From contig OU015567.1 in assembly GCA_907165135.1 (NCBI GenBank), forward strand, positions 191,001 to 255,000: a stretch of 64,000 nt of DNA, read 5' to 3'. Of the stretch, positions 12,425-25,405 are shown piece by piece. The DNA comes from Oikopleura dioica (lineage: Eukaryota > Chordata > Appendicularia > Copelata > Oikopleuridae). The notes beneath the pieces are model-generated. The model was not told where the DNA came from. It did no database searches and saw only the letters and a list, made by a program, of their open reading frames with translations. Each line of letters begins with the position of its first letter. The first letter of the stretch is position 1. The position numbers and the translations under genes are program-made.

Positions 12425-13485
12425 TTGAGGAACCCCCTGTCAGCTTTTTCCTCCGAAAAATTGAAATTTTTAAAAACACCATATTTTTGGTTCTTTATGC
12501 ATCCTCAACTTAAACTTGCTTCAAAAACTTGATAAGACGAAGATTTGACCAAGAAAAATCAACATTTTTGCCAAAATTAGGGCAAATTCGTCAATTTTCG
12601 GCGAAAAGTCCGATTTTCAAATGCGATATTGAGGGTGAGGGGGTAGGATTCATTTGCACAATAGCTTCGTTTGCACAGAGCTTCATCTGCACAAGAGCTT
12701 CATTCGCACATTCTGTGCAAACGAGGCTTTTGTGCCAGTGAGGCTCTTGGGCAAATGAGTGTCAAATTATATTTTTGATGAAAAAATTGAAACGTTTAAA
12801 AATATTTGGAGAAAATTAAAACTTATTAGTTTGACGGTCGTATTTTATCAAGTTTTTGTATCCTTAGTCAAACATAAGAAATTATCTGGAAGAGTTAACT
12901 GAAAAGTTTAATTGTATCGAGTAGGTCTGCCAGACGCCAGAAAACTGCGAGTGTATGTCGCGTTGACTCATCGCAATTTTTGAACATACCAGTATGTTTG
13001 AGCCAGAACCGATTTCATTATAATTTATAATTTTTATAATTTATAAACCCAAATGATTATAAAATCGATTGATTATTAAGAAGGGTTCATAGAGAACGCA
13101 AAATTAGTTTTGATCTGCTAAGAAAGATTTTTCCTTATTTGAGAAATTTTCTGAACAAAAATAATATCGACGATATTATATCGTCGGCAGCCAATAAGCG
13201 TAAATTGAAAAAGCCCACGAAATCAAAACCCTCATTAGCACAGAGCCTCACTGGCACAAAAGCCTCTTTTGCACATATTGTGCAAATGAAGCTCTTGTGC
13301 AGATGAGGCTCTGTGCAAATGAAGCTATTGTACAAATGAAGCCTACCCAGGGTGAGGGAGTCGAGATAGACCCAAAAAAAATGAAACCTCAAAATCGTTT
13401 TATGACCTGTAGAATCCATTTCCGGGGTCAGAATTCTGAAATTCCGAAATTTGATTTTTCGAAAAAAGCTGACGGGGGTCCTTAA
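12425..13485. mobile_element. TTAA-type MITE interrupted by a hAT-like insertion
   Basis: The outer element runs from TTGAGGAACCCCCTGTCAGC (a mutated TTAAGGACCCCC end) to GCTGACGGGGGTCCTTAA. It is split at 12639/13349 by a 709-bp element flanked by 8-bp direct repeats AGGGTGAG (12632-12639, 13349-13356), beginning GGGGTAGG and ending CCTACCC. The inserted element has arms built from tandem 16-17-bp units of the type TTTGCACAGAGCTTCAT. Order of events: outer element first, hAT-like element second. Confidence 0.75.
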
Positions 13486-14083
13486 GGGTAAAGCAGAAGA
13501 ATTGGTGGTAACCGACAAAGGCTAGGGTTAACCTTTGTCACAAAACCTTTGTGACCCTCCACTCGCCGGGACTCTGTCTACATATTTTAACGGCGAGTCG
13601 AGCTTCTCCCGTAAAATACGGGTCTGCTCAAAATAGCCAGCTGTCAAAATTGATCTCACCAGGCCTTAAAAGCGACCTTTTTCGCTTTAAACTCATAGTT
13701 TCTTTTTTCTATCTTTGACATCACTTGCAATGATTTTCAAAGATGAAACAAAGACGAATCGGAGTCAAGACAAGCAACAAAAAGTTCAGGTAAAGTTTTT
13801 CGAAGAAAAAAAGGGTACAAAATTTATGAAGCTTGTTTCAGAAATGTCTTTTTCTTATAAGTAGAACGTCCATTTTTTATATTTTCTTGTTTATTGCAGA
13901 AGCCTTTTGCCTAACGAATTTAAGAGTGTTATAGGAATAATAAAACAGACAGAAAACTTTGACAATCATATGATATGATTCATATCAAAAATAGAATTAC
14001 CTTTAGAGATGCGAAGTTGTATCTGACAATTAAGAATCCACCAGAAACGGTCATTTTTCTTTTAATCTTCTTAATTGTGCCCC

Positions 14084-14427
14084 TTAAGGGGGAGGGTGGT
14101 CAATATAGATTTTCAGTGGTGATCAAAATCCCATTTCAACATAAAGTGTGCATATGAATCTTATATTTTTGGAATCTCAAGATCTTAACGAGTCTGTTGA
14201 GCCTAAAATTATTATATAATAACAAGTGTTTGATGAATTTTCGCGAACTTTCCTTGCTTTGGGGCCATCTTTGACCGAGTTTTTCTGACCTACTTTTTTC
14301 TCGTTTGCGCCTGTAGAGTTTAACAACCCTTTTCTTTCTCCTTAACAATTTGATTTTTGTCTATCCAATCAGGTTTTCCCGCTTTTTTGGTCGAGAGAAA
14401 CCCCGATATTGACGACCTCCCCCTTAA
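14084..14427. mobile_element. short TTAA-type MITE (GGGGGAGG family)
   Basis: Left end TTAAGGGGGAGGGTGGTCAA, right end TTGACGACCTCCCCCTTAA. The 344-bp element is the short form of a family with about 650-bp members at 19.1, 32.1 and 34.3 kb. It encodes nothing recognisable. Confidence 0.65.
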
Positions 14428-14671
14428 ATCTTATTTTCTCGAATGATTTTAGGCTCAAAAGATTTGACAGGGTCTTAAGATTCCAAAAATTCAAGTTTTA
14501 TATCCAGACTATGTGTATTAGTAATACAGTATAACTTAAACAGTAGGGGATAAATTATGATCATCTTTAACATAATTCTTGTCGACTTCAATTTAAGTGC
14601 ATTAAAAATTTTTTTTTATTTTGCTCATTGTCATCATCTTGAAATCGAAATCTTTAATAACATAATCATAG

Positions 14672-15135
14672 TGTATGGACTGCCACTGTATCGGCACTCT
14701 TAACCAAAAGAATGAAAAAGTCTTTTTTGGTTCCGGATGAAGTTCTGACTACTCGGAGCATCCACACTCAAAAACAAGACATGCAACGGAAGCCAACTTG
14801 GAAGAAAAAAATCACCGCAAAAATGAGCTTGGCTAAACACGGAAGCGCTACTGATAAGCAGCAGCACACTTATCTCATACTCGGCTCTATTTTCTGGATA
14901 ACAGTGATGCTCATAGGTAGGCTTATTTTTTGTTTAAGTATGGTTTAATTTATGGCTAGCAAATTTTCAATCGCTTGAAAAATCTCGCGGAGTAACGACT
15001 TATCTGACGTCGACTTGTCATCGAAATTACAAGAAGTGCGTCAAAAGTGAATCGATGGGACCGTGTTTGAAAACCAAAATTTTAAGTATTAAATTTCCTA
15101 GAAAGTCTTTTGACGAAGGGAATCGAGTGTTTTGA
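14672..15135 (+). pseudogene. partial tandem copy of the downstream membrane/Cys-rich gene
   Basis: Two exons, 14672-14916 and 14960-15135, match the first two exons of the gene at 16483. Exon 1 reads CMDCHCIGTLNQK, then after one extra T in a run at 14723-14728 continues VPDEVLTTRSIHTQK and ends in a hydrophobic segment (LILGSIFWITVML). Exon 2 reads SLEKSRGVTTYLTSTCHRNY with Cys pairs, then stops. Later exons of the second copy have no counterpart here. The single-base frame break and missing 3' part suggest a decayed duplicate, though the T-run could be a sequencing error. Confidence 0.55.
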
Positions 15136-16482
15136 TGGGCTATCAATGATAGGCCTTAGGGTGCGGACACTCCTCACAAAACTGCCATCCTTTAAGAGTC
15201 TGCTCACTACCCTTTGCTGAAACCTGGGCTCTGCCGGTCATTTACATTTTTGGAAAAATACTTAGGGGTCGAGCATTTTTTATCGGTTTTTCTTTGGATA
15301 AAACAAACTGAGAACTACCATGGGCCATTGTGTGAATATCTTACGCCGTATCGATTACAAGACGAGAGTTTAGAAAAACAGATAGCTCATCTAACATCTA
15401 ACAATCATGAACAAAAATAAAATGTTCTTTGGCTGATTTTTTCCTTATCGGAATTTACGTTTTTATACAAGTCAAAAACAGGTCAAGGGGCCTTACCAAC
15501 CAGAGATCTTATAAGAAGCCCAATAATTTTTTCTTTAAACATGTTTGACTAGACATGTTTGAAATCCCGGGTAAAGGCTTGCTTTCACCGGTAAGCTATG
15601 ACATTCAAGAAAGCACATTCTGGGAAAAAAATCTATAAAGCTGTCAATCCAAGAAAAGAAAAAATTATGAGCCAGCGGTGTTTTCTATTCCCTTTTAACT
15701 TTTTTTTCCGAGATGATTTCAACTAACGCTCAAGATAAAGAGGGTAATGAGACCCCAAATCATTTTTTCGGCTCCAAAATTAAGGTTCTTATTATTATTT
15801 TTTAATTTCCAAAATATAAAATACCGCGATTGGCAGATCTGACTGACTGATTTTTCAGTCAATAAATGACCCGTTACAACTCTCCATGCTAAGACGTAGC
15901 GGATTTGTAACGGCTCTCGATTGGTCGACTGATTTGACGAAATTTTTTAAAGAGGAGACCAATAATCCAGATTAATCCAGATTATTTAATCAGATTCATT
16001 TTTTTTTATTCATTTCTTTTGAGCTATCCATTGAGCACTTAATTATACACCTTATTCTGTCGACTTTGAAAAGTCGAAAATTTAGCGAATTTTTTCTTTG
16101 TAAAATTTTTATCAAAATAAGCCATTTTAAAAGCTTTTTTACGGCTAATCACGTGACGTACACCCCTTGACATAATATATTAAAATGATCGTTAGTCTAT
16201 GGAGATTTTAAAAATACGTCAAACGAAAGCTCTCGATGATTTTTTTCAAATCAGTAGGGGATTCCTTAAGGAGGAATAAATGAAATTTACTTTTTTCGTC
16301 CGTCCATGCTTATAAGTTCCAAAAAAGGTATTACGCCGTCGCCGGTCGATTTCAACAAACCTTTTTTTCACTTGAGAAGTTAAAATTTTTTACCTTATCA
16401 GGTTTTCTCGCTTTTTTGGTAACACGAGTTAAATAAGATATAAATCATCTCGTCTTATTGATCTGATAAAATTTATTAAAAG

Positions 16483-18395
16483 TGTTTGGATTGTCACTGC
16501 GTTGGTGTTCTCAAGCAAAAAGACGATAAAATCTACTTGTTCCCTGAAGAAATATTATCTTCCCGGAGCATTCATACGCGGAAAAGGGATTTAAAAACAA
16601 AATCATACAAAAGGAAAATTAACCTAGCCACGCACGGATCATCAACGATTCAACAGAAAGCGTCGTACTTAGTAGGCGGCTCCTTTTTCTGGATCGCCGT
16701 CATGCTTGTTTGTAAGTTATTTATAAGAAAACTCGGTTAAAAAAAATAATTTATATCTGAGTCAGCAATCTACGCATGCTTATGCTTCTGCTACAACCTC
16801 TCGCGAAAAAACCATAAAAAATCTCTCTTCATTTGCGAAGGATATTTCTTGTTTGAATTTTGACACTCACTTAAATATATTGTAGCAAATTTTTATTCGC
16901 TGGAAAAATCTCGCGGCGTTACGACTTTTTTGACTTCCACTTGCCATAGAAATTACAAAAAATGCGTCGAAACTGATTCGATGGGCCAGTGTTTGATATC
17001 AATCGAATTTTTGGTCCATCAAGGAAGGACTATCTTTTGTCCAAGGAGCTCAAACGGTTGTAGGCGGTCTCGTGGGATTTTTATTCCACGTAGCTTATGA
17101 AGAATAAGAGATCGATTTACGATGGAAATTCTTCCAATGACAGATTGTTGTTAGATAGAATTTTCTTCGAGCAGAGTTTTCAAACACTGCGATAGACTTT
17201 TGCGGACATTTGATGAAAGAATGTTACTCAACCAAGAAATTTGTGTTTCCGGAGCCTGTTTCTATAATTGAGCACAGTGTCTCTGAGCTTGTCGAATTTT
17301 CTCACGAAGAAAACGAAATAAATTTGGCCCGCTGTCAAAAGAAACAATTCTACGACCAGAAAATCTGCCGCCATCTCTGCTCGAAAACGCTGGTTCTGAA
17401 ATCAACGTGGACCAACCCGATATCGCCTTGTGAGAAAATCTGCTTTGCTCTGACAAGATCTTTCGATGCTGCGGGAGAAGTTTGCCCCTTTCAGAAATAC
17501 TGCTCGAATGGGTGTCCCTGTCCTCATTACGAGTGCGACAAATTGGAATCGTACCAGAAATTGGTGCCGGTTTTTGATCTTCAGAAACCGGAAACAATTG
17601 ATTTGGATGATGCGACAGGAAAATTTGAAGCTCGCTTAAATATTAAGATTTCTTTTTCTTACGCTCAAATCAGTAAAAGGATTCGAAGACGAAGAGTTTT
17701 TACCTATTGACGGAATCACTGGGCGTTGGGAAGAGCGCGAACGAAAAATTGAGATGTTTCCGATCGCTCTTACTGATTTATCCGAGAAAAGCAGTAGAGT
17801 GTCAGTCAATGCATCGAGTTCTTTGTTTCCTTACGGACGTTTTTGATCAAAATAAATTTCGGACTAGCCGCAGAATTACCAAAAACCTCAAAAGTCAACT
17901 GGCGCTACTTTTCTTAATGGCGAGCACTATCTGGTTGATGCTCTTGGAAACCTGATGAGAATGGCAGAAACTGACAACAAATACATTTTTATGCGAAATC
18001 AAGACAAGAAAATGTATGTTTTTATTCTTCAAACTTTGTTCGATTTTCAGGCGTTTCTTCATTTTCCATTTCGGCTCTTCCATCGGGACTCATCAAATCC
18101 AGATTCGCAGCAAAGAGAAAGACAGTCTTACTTTTCCCGTTGTTGTCATTTGAAAAGGGTCAAAATTTTAGCATGTTCAGATTTCGTTGAAAATTTTTAC
18201 CTTTTGAAGCTCCCCGACAGCGAGATCGGACAAGTGCTTTTACTACGCCCCCGACTACAATTTGAACCGCTTCGAAGAAGCTCAGGGTTTCATCGCTAGC
18301 AATCATTTCAACGCAAAAGTGTCTTCTGCAAGTTTCAAAGGAGTTTTCTATCTGATGAGCGTTCGCATGGGAGACGAGTATATCAAGGAAGGATG
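16483..18395 (+). CDS. Cys-rich single-pass membrane protein, family unknown
   Basis: I do not recognise the family. Exons proposed: 16483-16711, 16886 to about 17020, 17159-17618, 17680-17838, 17874-18013, 18051-18138, 18210-18395. Exon 1 opens at an acceptor with CLDCHCVG, is basic, then has a membrane helix (YLVGGSFFWIAVMLV). Later exons form a Cys-rich region (STCHRNYKKCVETDSMGQC; CSNGCPCPHYECDK) and a beta-type region (NGEHYLVDALGNL; SFSISALPSGLI) resembling the kelch-like genes of this window. The intron at 17619 appears to begin GA (ACAG then gaaaat) and end AAAG. One extra T near 17909-17912 breaks the frame between KVNWRYF and LNGEHY, and the join into 18051 is off by one base. The N-terminal exon was not found. 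It could be two genes. Confidence 0.45.
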
Positions 18396-20684
18396 AAAAA
18401 TTTTAAGTCACGTTCTTCTCGAGAGTCTGCTCTTCGTTCGTGTCTAGCGTATAAAATAGCTAGGGAAACTCGATGAAAAATGAGCTTTTATGGGCTTAGA
18501 AGGGAGGAGGTATAATACAGTTTTAGAAAGCCCAGAAGCTTGGGATCATTTTGACTATTTACAGTTATTGGTCTGACCCATGCCCTGGGGCATTTTTCCC
18601 TTCTAAAGAGCCGAAAATCTGGTACTTTCAGAATAGAGGGTCGTAACTTCTAGTATCGCGGATTTATTTCAATAAAACTTACACCAGATTGTAGAGAAGG
18701 CTCTGACGGTTCAGAAAATGTGTAAAAACTATCGTTATCGGCATTCTAGAGGGCGCTAGAGGCTCTAGAAGTTTAGGAAGTCGGCCGAAAATGGGCACTC
18801 TTGGTCCCAAAAAAATACGAAAATGTTATTTTATTCGACTAAAATAGATTAAAGAACGTCTCGAATAGATTATTAGATGTCAAAATGCATGGATGCATGG
18901 ATGACTAGAAATCGGAATTTACGATTTAGGAAAATATTTTCAAGTTAAATTCTAAGAGTGTTTAAGGCCTGTCGGCCTAATAAAACCCCGTTCGAATGTA
19001 AAAGGGGTCCAGAAGGCTTATTAAGGGGGTTTCTTAAGACCGGTAGGCCTCTTACACCCTAAGCATTAAGGGGAGGTCGTCGAGAAAAATTTTTCCCTTT
19101 TCAAAATTTTGATTATATTTTTGGATTCCTCGATAAAAAGGAGTATTTTTGGTCTCTAGCTTTTTTCACTTTGTTAACTTTTTAATGTAAAATTTTCGAT
19201 TTTAAGTCTCGAACTTTAAATTTCTTGAAAATTATTAGTTGGTGATTTTGTCTAAAAACTATCTGAAACTAATTATTATGCACTAGGCATTGTTTTAAAA
19301 TGATTTCTGACTAATTATTCTTATAAGAATCCTATTCTTTGTAATTTTTATAGAAATTTCCATGAAAAAATGGCTAAAAATGTCGATTTTGACGAAAATC
19401 GAATATTTTTAATCAATAAGAAAAAATTTTTATGAAAGTAACCCTTAATTTTTTGATCGCCGGTTAATTTTTAAGGGTCTAAACTATTTATAAATAATAT
19501 TTGATGAAGAAAAAACTCGGTTTTCGAGATTTTTGGTCACGAGACACCCCACTTCAACCCTTATTTTTGAAAAATTTTTCAAAAATTTTTTTCTGCTTTT
19601 CGCCGGTTAATTTTTCAAACCCTTCTCTTTAAATCTGAAGAGTCAGAATTTTCCTATCTAATCGGGTTTCTCCGCATTTTTGGTCACGGAAATCCCGATT
19701 CTCGTCGACCTCCCCTTAAGTTTGAAAAAATTTCAAAAATCGAAATTTTCTTTTTCTTTTTCCTTGGCTTGGAAAAACCTTTTCTTCCCGTCAATTCCCT
19801 TTTTTCCGTCAATGATGTTAAGTTTCAAAATATGAATAACGCCTGTACAATTTACTCGTTCTAATTAATTATTTTCCCTGATAACCTTAAAATAGGCGTT
19901 TTTCGGCATATTTGTCGTCATAGTGTTGACGAAATTTTCGATCCTGCTAAAAGCTTTCAACAACTGTCTCTTTATCAAAATTAAGAAAAGAGGAGGAAAT
20001 GGAAAAAGGCTGGAAGAAAAATGAAATTGGACTTCCGAGGGAATACAGAGAATTAGACCCCGTCCATGTCATCTCCTTGAAAGGGTTCCGAAAATTTTAT
20101 TTTTTCTGATTTTGACGCATTTTTACGGGAAGAGCTCGGTTAGAATACCAATTGGTATTCAAATACGAATTTTTGGTATTCATATAACAAATTCGTTCAC
20201 TATTACCATTTTTGCTTACCGAAAAATGCGAATGTGCGGTCCGCGCCTGTTTCGTAGGAAGCTCTAGATGTGATTTACCTGTTTTTTAAGGAAAAAAATT
20301 GTTTCCAGTAGAAAAAATTAGTATTCAAATACCAATTTTTGGCAGGTACTGAAAATGTCACGATATCACGACTGTCACGAATTGGCTGAATATGTCACGA
20401 ATTTCGAAAAATTGGCTTCAATTATTTTTTGAATTGAGCAATCCTTCTTCGTGCATTTTCTGGTAGATAACTCATTGTCTTGGCGGGGCCCAACTCTTAC
20501 TGCACGCAAAACTCAAATTTTTCGGCCTCTCTCACTGACGATGTCACGAAAAAAGTGGTCAATTTCTTGACATTCCTGACATTCGTGACATTTTCAGTGC
20601 CATCACAATTTTTGGTATTCTAACCAAGCGCCCCCGATTTTAACCCCTAAAAGACTGATCTTGGCCGTTTGATTCTGATAATAG
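18396..20684. other. intergenic, transposon-rich
   Basis: No exon is visible. 19066-19719 is a TTAA-flanked element (left TTAAGGGGAGGTCGTCGAGA, right CTCGTCGACCTCCCCTTAA). 20139-20625 is an inverted-repeat element (TTAGAATACCAA ... TTGGTATTCTAA) that carries a second one inside it at 20345-20602 (GTACTGAAAATGTCACGA ... TCGTGACATTTTCAGTGCC). The remainder (18.4-19.0 kb) shows nothing I can name. Confidence 0.6.
19066..19719. mobile_element. TTAA-type MITE, ~650-bp class
   Basis: Ends TTAAGGGGAGGTCGTCGAGA and CTCGTCGACCTCCCCTTAA are inverted copies and include the TTAA target on each side. Length (654 bp) and internal AT-rich text match the members at 32.1 and 34.3 kb. No open frame of note. 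Confidence 0.7.
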
Positions 20685-23600
20685 TGACAAGAAGCATTGC
20701 TCTCTCAAACACTCAGTATTCGATACTGTTGGAAGCAGAGGGAAAATTTCTGACTCTAGGCAGCGAATGGATGGGATCAATTGTTGAATACGAAGATAAG
20801 GCAATTTGTTTCTCGAAGATGTTTTCTCAAGATGATACAAGCTATATCGACCTTATGGGGATTAAAAGCAACGAATGCAGCTATTTTGCAAATGCTGTTG
20901 TTAACAAAGAGAAATTTTACATTACAAATTATGTTTTTGAAGTGAATTTTGCAATCGAATTCGATTTAGGAAAAGATTATACGAAATTAATTTCATTTTA
21001 GGCTGAGTTCAGGTTCTCTTACTAGGTTTCTAAAATTAAGTGTTTTGTTTGAGCGCGGATCTGTCCTGATAAGTATGATAAAACTTATAACATTTCTTTA
21101 AATCTATAACAAAGAAAAGATCACACTCGATTTTACCCAAGTTAGGACGAACAAGAAGATGCACGTTTTAAGCAATCCGAATTTTGCTTTTCACGACGAC
21201 GTTTTTCCGGTCTTCGCCAAAAACGCAGCTTTCCAGCCTTTATTTTCTCGTTCAGCTTCTTCTTTCACGCGACCGTTTCCGAAGACAATAATCCCAAACC
21301 GTTATTTTGAGTCATTTGAAGAGTCTCAACACATATCAACCCTCAAACTCAAGTTGAATGGAAAAGAAAACTTCAAATTTCAAATAGAATTCGAGGCAAG
21401 AACTCATGGAATATAATATTTATTGGCCGTAAAAGACGCGTAAAAGACTGTTTTTCCATCAGGTTACAGGGTTGAGGGGGAGAGTCCCTGTATCTTACAG
21501 AGATTCTTTTCAAGAGTTTTCTTTTAAGACAGCTATCAAACTGGCCCTTACCTCAATGTTTCATTTCATTTTTAGAAAATATATTACAAAGGTTTAGTTC
21601 AAAAAATATACTAATGAAATCAATAGGAAAGCGACAAAATTGAAAAACAGAAAACTATCATGGATTTACGATTTTTCGACGAAAAGACGTTTCTCAGCTT
21701 TGGTGCTAATCAAAAGGGGCAACTTTGGATAGATTCATCTTTTTCAAGCGAACGAGCATATTTTAATCGTAATTCATCGAAATCAGCGGAATTTCAATTT
21801 CAAATTCATTCAAATTCGTTAATTACGACGCTGGAAATTGTCGAGGAAAGGAATTGAAAAAAGTTTAATTTTATATCTCGATTTTTCGAAAAAATGAAAC
21901 TTTTCTAGAATCCGAATTCAATCGGTAACGAAATCGTCTTGAATAAAACTGCTTTTGGAATGGTTGGACTGGAAAGAATTTATGACAAAAGAATACGCAT
22001 CTTCAAAATGGACAAAAAAACTAAGATAAAAAATCTTATATATTTCAAGAAAAAATCGACCCATGTTTATGTCCTGAATAATTTTAGAAATCCCTATATG
22101 CAAAGAGGCGACGGATCAATGCAAGAAGTATCTCTAATTGCTAATGATTGGATTGGTACATATATTCTCGACTCTCGACAAGCTCTTTTAAATGGCCAGC
22201 TTCATATCTTTGGAGGAAGTGGATATAGCACGCGTTCTCCTTATCAAGTAAATAATTCAATCCAAGCAGAAAAAATTTTTTAAGATTGCTCGCTTGGAAA
22301 GATGTTCATTTACCGAACTATCAGTCAAACTCAACAATTTTTATTACAGTGAGCATCAAGCTCTCTCAATAGATAACGGCACCAGAGGTTAGCTATACGG
22401 TTAAGTCTATACCAGATTCTTTTATCTGAAAAAATCATGGTTTCCTTAACCCTTTAGGCGAACATGGCGTTTTAAACGCCACGGGATCTTTGGCGGACAA
22501 TTTCTCTATGAATTTCCCGATGACTTGATAAAATTTTTATTGTTCTGAAAAATTCAGACATTTTTCTACATAATGGTCACTTCAAAATTAAATGAACGGA
22601 AGAAATACTTCTTCTAAAATCAAAAAGAAAAAATCCGATTCCCCAAAAATAGGCTCAGTCACGCGCTTTTCCTTTCAGAAAGGGAAAGGAAAGAGAGAGC
22701 GCGCTGCATTTCTCTGTTTTTCGGTATTACTTTGCTGATCATTTACCTAGGGTCGGCGCCGACACTCGACCAAATCGACATTGTCGGGTGTCGGTCGGGC
22801 TTTGGTCGGTACCGACCCGACCCGACATTGATTTTATAAAACAATTGGTCGGAAAGTGGTCGGAGGTGGTCGATGGTCAGTTTTTGGTCGGGTCGGTTGT
22901 CGGAAACCTACGCTTTTTTCATGTGAGAAAATGACTGAAATTAAAATTCTGCCTTCTGAATCAGCGAATATGCTTGCGAAATAGTCATAATCGCCGGCCA
23001 GACCCACAGACTCCGTCGTGAGATCACCCAAGGTATTTGATTCGTTTTCAGTTCATTTAATCAGGGGGCCTCACAATCCGGACTACGGAAAAACAAAAAA
23101 AGCGGAGAAACCTGATTTGATTAAAGAAATTCGAATTTACGGGTAAATAGAAAAGGGTTGGAATAATTTATTGGTAAAAACAAGAAAAAATATTAGCCAG
23201 GAAAACGACAACCCGGGTACGGGTATCTATTTTCAAAAGGGGTTTATATTGCCTGTAATATTTTTGTCGGGCAATTCTTTCTTCTTACGATAAAACATTA
23301 TAGCTTCAAGCTAATACGCTTTTTCTACGTTTCTGGTCACAACTTGTGACTCACAAGAGAAAAGAAGAAAGACCACTTCCTGCAAAACCACTTGAGTTAA
23401 ATATAAAATTCTAGCACCTACTGCCTCAAGCGCTCGTACACTAACTTTTTTGATTATTTTTTTCTGAAATTTTCTTTAAAAAAACCGACAACCGACCCGA
23501 CCAAAAGGCCGACTCGACCCGACCCGACCCGACCATGACTTTGGCCATTTCAAAGTGGCCCGACCCGACCCGACATTGAAAAAGGGTGGTCGATGCCGAC

Positions 23601-24663
23601 CCTAGTCATTTACAGATATTTAGGACTTAAAAATTGTGAACCAACCGATTGTGAACCTGGGCGCCCGCCACCCCCCAAAGGGTTAAGCTAGTGTTTCTAA
23701 AAATAATATCAGAATTCTGGTTATGTTTTTAGTACTTCTTTTTTGCTCACATTAAATATATTATTAATTATTAAATATATTAACTATATTGATTTCAGTT
23801 ATTGTTTGTTTCGACAGCACAAATGAGGCCTGGGATTTCACAACAAATCAAGCTATAAGGTATCCACCTGCTTTAACATGCGATCTGTTTGATGGATCTA
23901 ACATAACGACCTCAAATAAAACGAATGTCGACCATAAATTGGGTGGCTTGGAGCTATACAATGGTAAACCTACCGCTATTGGGGGAATAGACAATTCGCA
24001 AACCGTGGAGACACTGACTGAAAATGGATGGAAACTACTTTCTCCTCATCCACAGTAATGCCGTTGATAGTTGATTCCAATAAGTTTTAATTCAGAACTG
24101 AAAACTTCTTATTTTCAACAATCGGACTCCCATCTGGAAGTCTTTTGACTTTTGCGAATAATTTCGATTTTGGTCCTAATCAAATTTACAAATTAGAAGG
24201 CAACAAATGGTTCTCAATGGGTTTTCTCCAAAAGGTAAACATATCTGAGCTTTTTTTTCGTGCAGCGATCACATCTGCCAATAAGACAAGCTTCTTCAGT
24301 CAATTTGCCTTATCTATAAAGAGTTAGAAAACTTCCCCTGAGCTAAATTTGTCCTTTCTTTCTTGTCAAGAATTGAAAAATTACTACTGTTTATAATGAA
24401 ATTAGTTTGTCAAAATAATAATTATCTTTTTGCGGAAAATTTTGTCAATCATAACCGCATCTGCCGCACTTAGGAAGTAAAAATTTATTTTGTAAATTGC
24501 AAGATCAATTAAATCATAAAAGTCTGCAAAGAATTATTCCCAAATAATAACTCGCCAACAGTTTCAAATTAAGTCTGTTTTCGCTGACTCAGCGATAATG
24601 ATCGACAACACGATTTACCTTTTTCCCGGCGAATCCTTTTCAGCAGATCTGGCCATACAAAGG
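20685..24663 (+). CDS. kelch-like protein K1
   Basis: Divergent kelch-repeat protein, probably extracellular by analogy with K2. Well-supported exons: 21909-22247, 22285-22387, 23799-24054, 24096-24234, 24574-24663; probable upstream exons: 20685 to about 20932, 21627 to about 21840. Kelch-type segments are ALLNGQLHIFGGSGYS, KLGGLELYNGKPTAIGG and GLPSGSLLTFANNF. Exons align one for one with K2 on the opposite strand, with the same splice phases (for example IARLERCSF/IAVLENCAF and TIYLFPGE/SIFLIPGY). The intron at 22388-23798 is swollen by two nested transposons. The last exon ends ...LAIQR and probably splices once more to a stop at about 24705. The exon near 21.15-21.41 kb is unresolved. 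No signal peptide was seen. Confidence 0.65.
22446..23686. mobile_element. TTAA-flanked element in the K1 intron
   Basis: Left end TTAACCCTTTAGGCG; right end CCCCCCAAAGGGTTAA. The ends are short inverted repeats bounded by TTAA. Most of its length is a younger hAT-like insertion (22747-23605). It lies wholly within a GT-AG intron of the kelch-like gene. Confidence 0.6.
22747..23605. mobile_element. hAT-like element with GACCC-rich ends
   Basis: The 859-bp element begins CTAGGGTCGGC, ends GCCGACCCTAG and is flanked by 8-bp direct repeats TCATTTAC (22739-22746, 23606-23613). Its ends carry many CGACCC/GGGTCG words in irregular tandem, giving GC-rich arms in an AT-rich host. No transposase frame is present. 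Confidence 0.8.
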
Positions 24664-25405
24664 GTACATTTAGGTCAAGGTTCTATTTAATAAGTTTTAC
24701 AATAGCCTTAAGTCTCTTTTTAACGACATGAAGCGAAATACGAGCACTTTACCTTAAACCCTCAATTCACGCGCATCTCATAAACAGTGAAGAGCGTCGA
24801 ATTGAAACTTGTTTGAAACCTTGATTGAGATTCCGAAGAAAAGATATCGAAGACTGATATATTTTTACCAGTGGAAGATTCAAAAGAACGTCCCATCATA
24901 TTTTTATCTTCTGATGATTTTTGCTGATTTTGATAGTTTTCAAAAATAAAATTAATAATTCACAACATTTGATATAAATTTTTGTTAATTCTGCGCAAAA
25001 TGCGTTTAGCAGGAAAAAAATTCGTGCGTTCATGCGTTAAGAAAAATTATACGATTCTCGACGAAATCTGATGGTTATTTTGGGGAAATATATAAAAGCA
25101 GAAAAAAGATGTTCGACTTTCAAAATAGCCTAAAACTAAATTTACCGCTTTAGTTCTTTTTAAAGAAACTTTATCAATAAATTATATTAAATTTGAGCAT
25201 TAGCATTTCGCAAAACCGTATGTCTCGCAGGAGGGATCGGAACAACGGGCGTTTTTGCATGTTTGCGCATTAAGGTTAGACTCTGCTTGTCTGAGTTTCC
25301 GATATCGTCAACCTTCTTCGAGGATTAAAAGGACATTCGTTACTTGCAAAAAGCGACCAAGACGAACAAAACCAGAATGACAAAGACGGCGATGATGAAC
25401 AGGCG
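24664..25405. other. intergenic, no feature seen
   Basis: After the last K1 exon I see no exon, element end or RNA. From about 25330 a short Lys/Arg-coding-like stretch leads into the start of the duplicated gene A segment, without homology to the first copy. Confidence 0.45.

Noticed and set aside
22053-22247. Splitting the K1 exon 21909-22247 at an internal AAG acceptor
   Set aside because: No donor is available upstream in the same exon, and the whole stretch is open in one frame.
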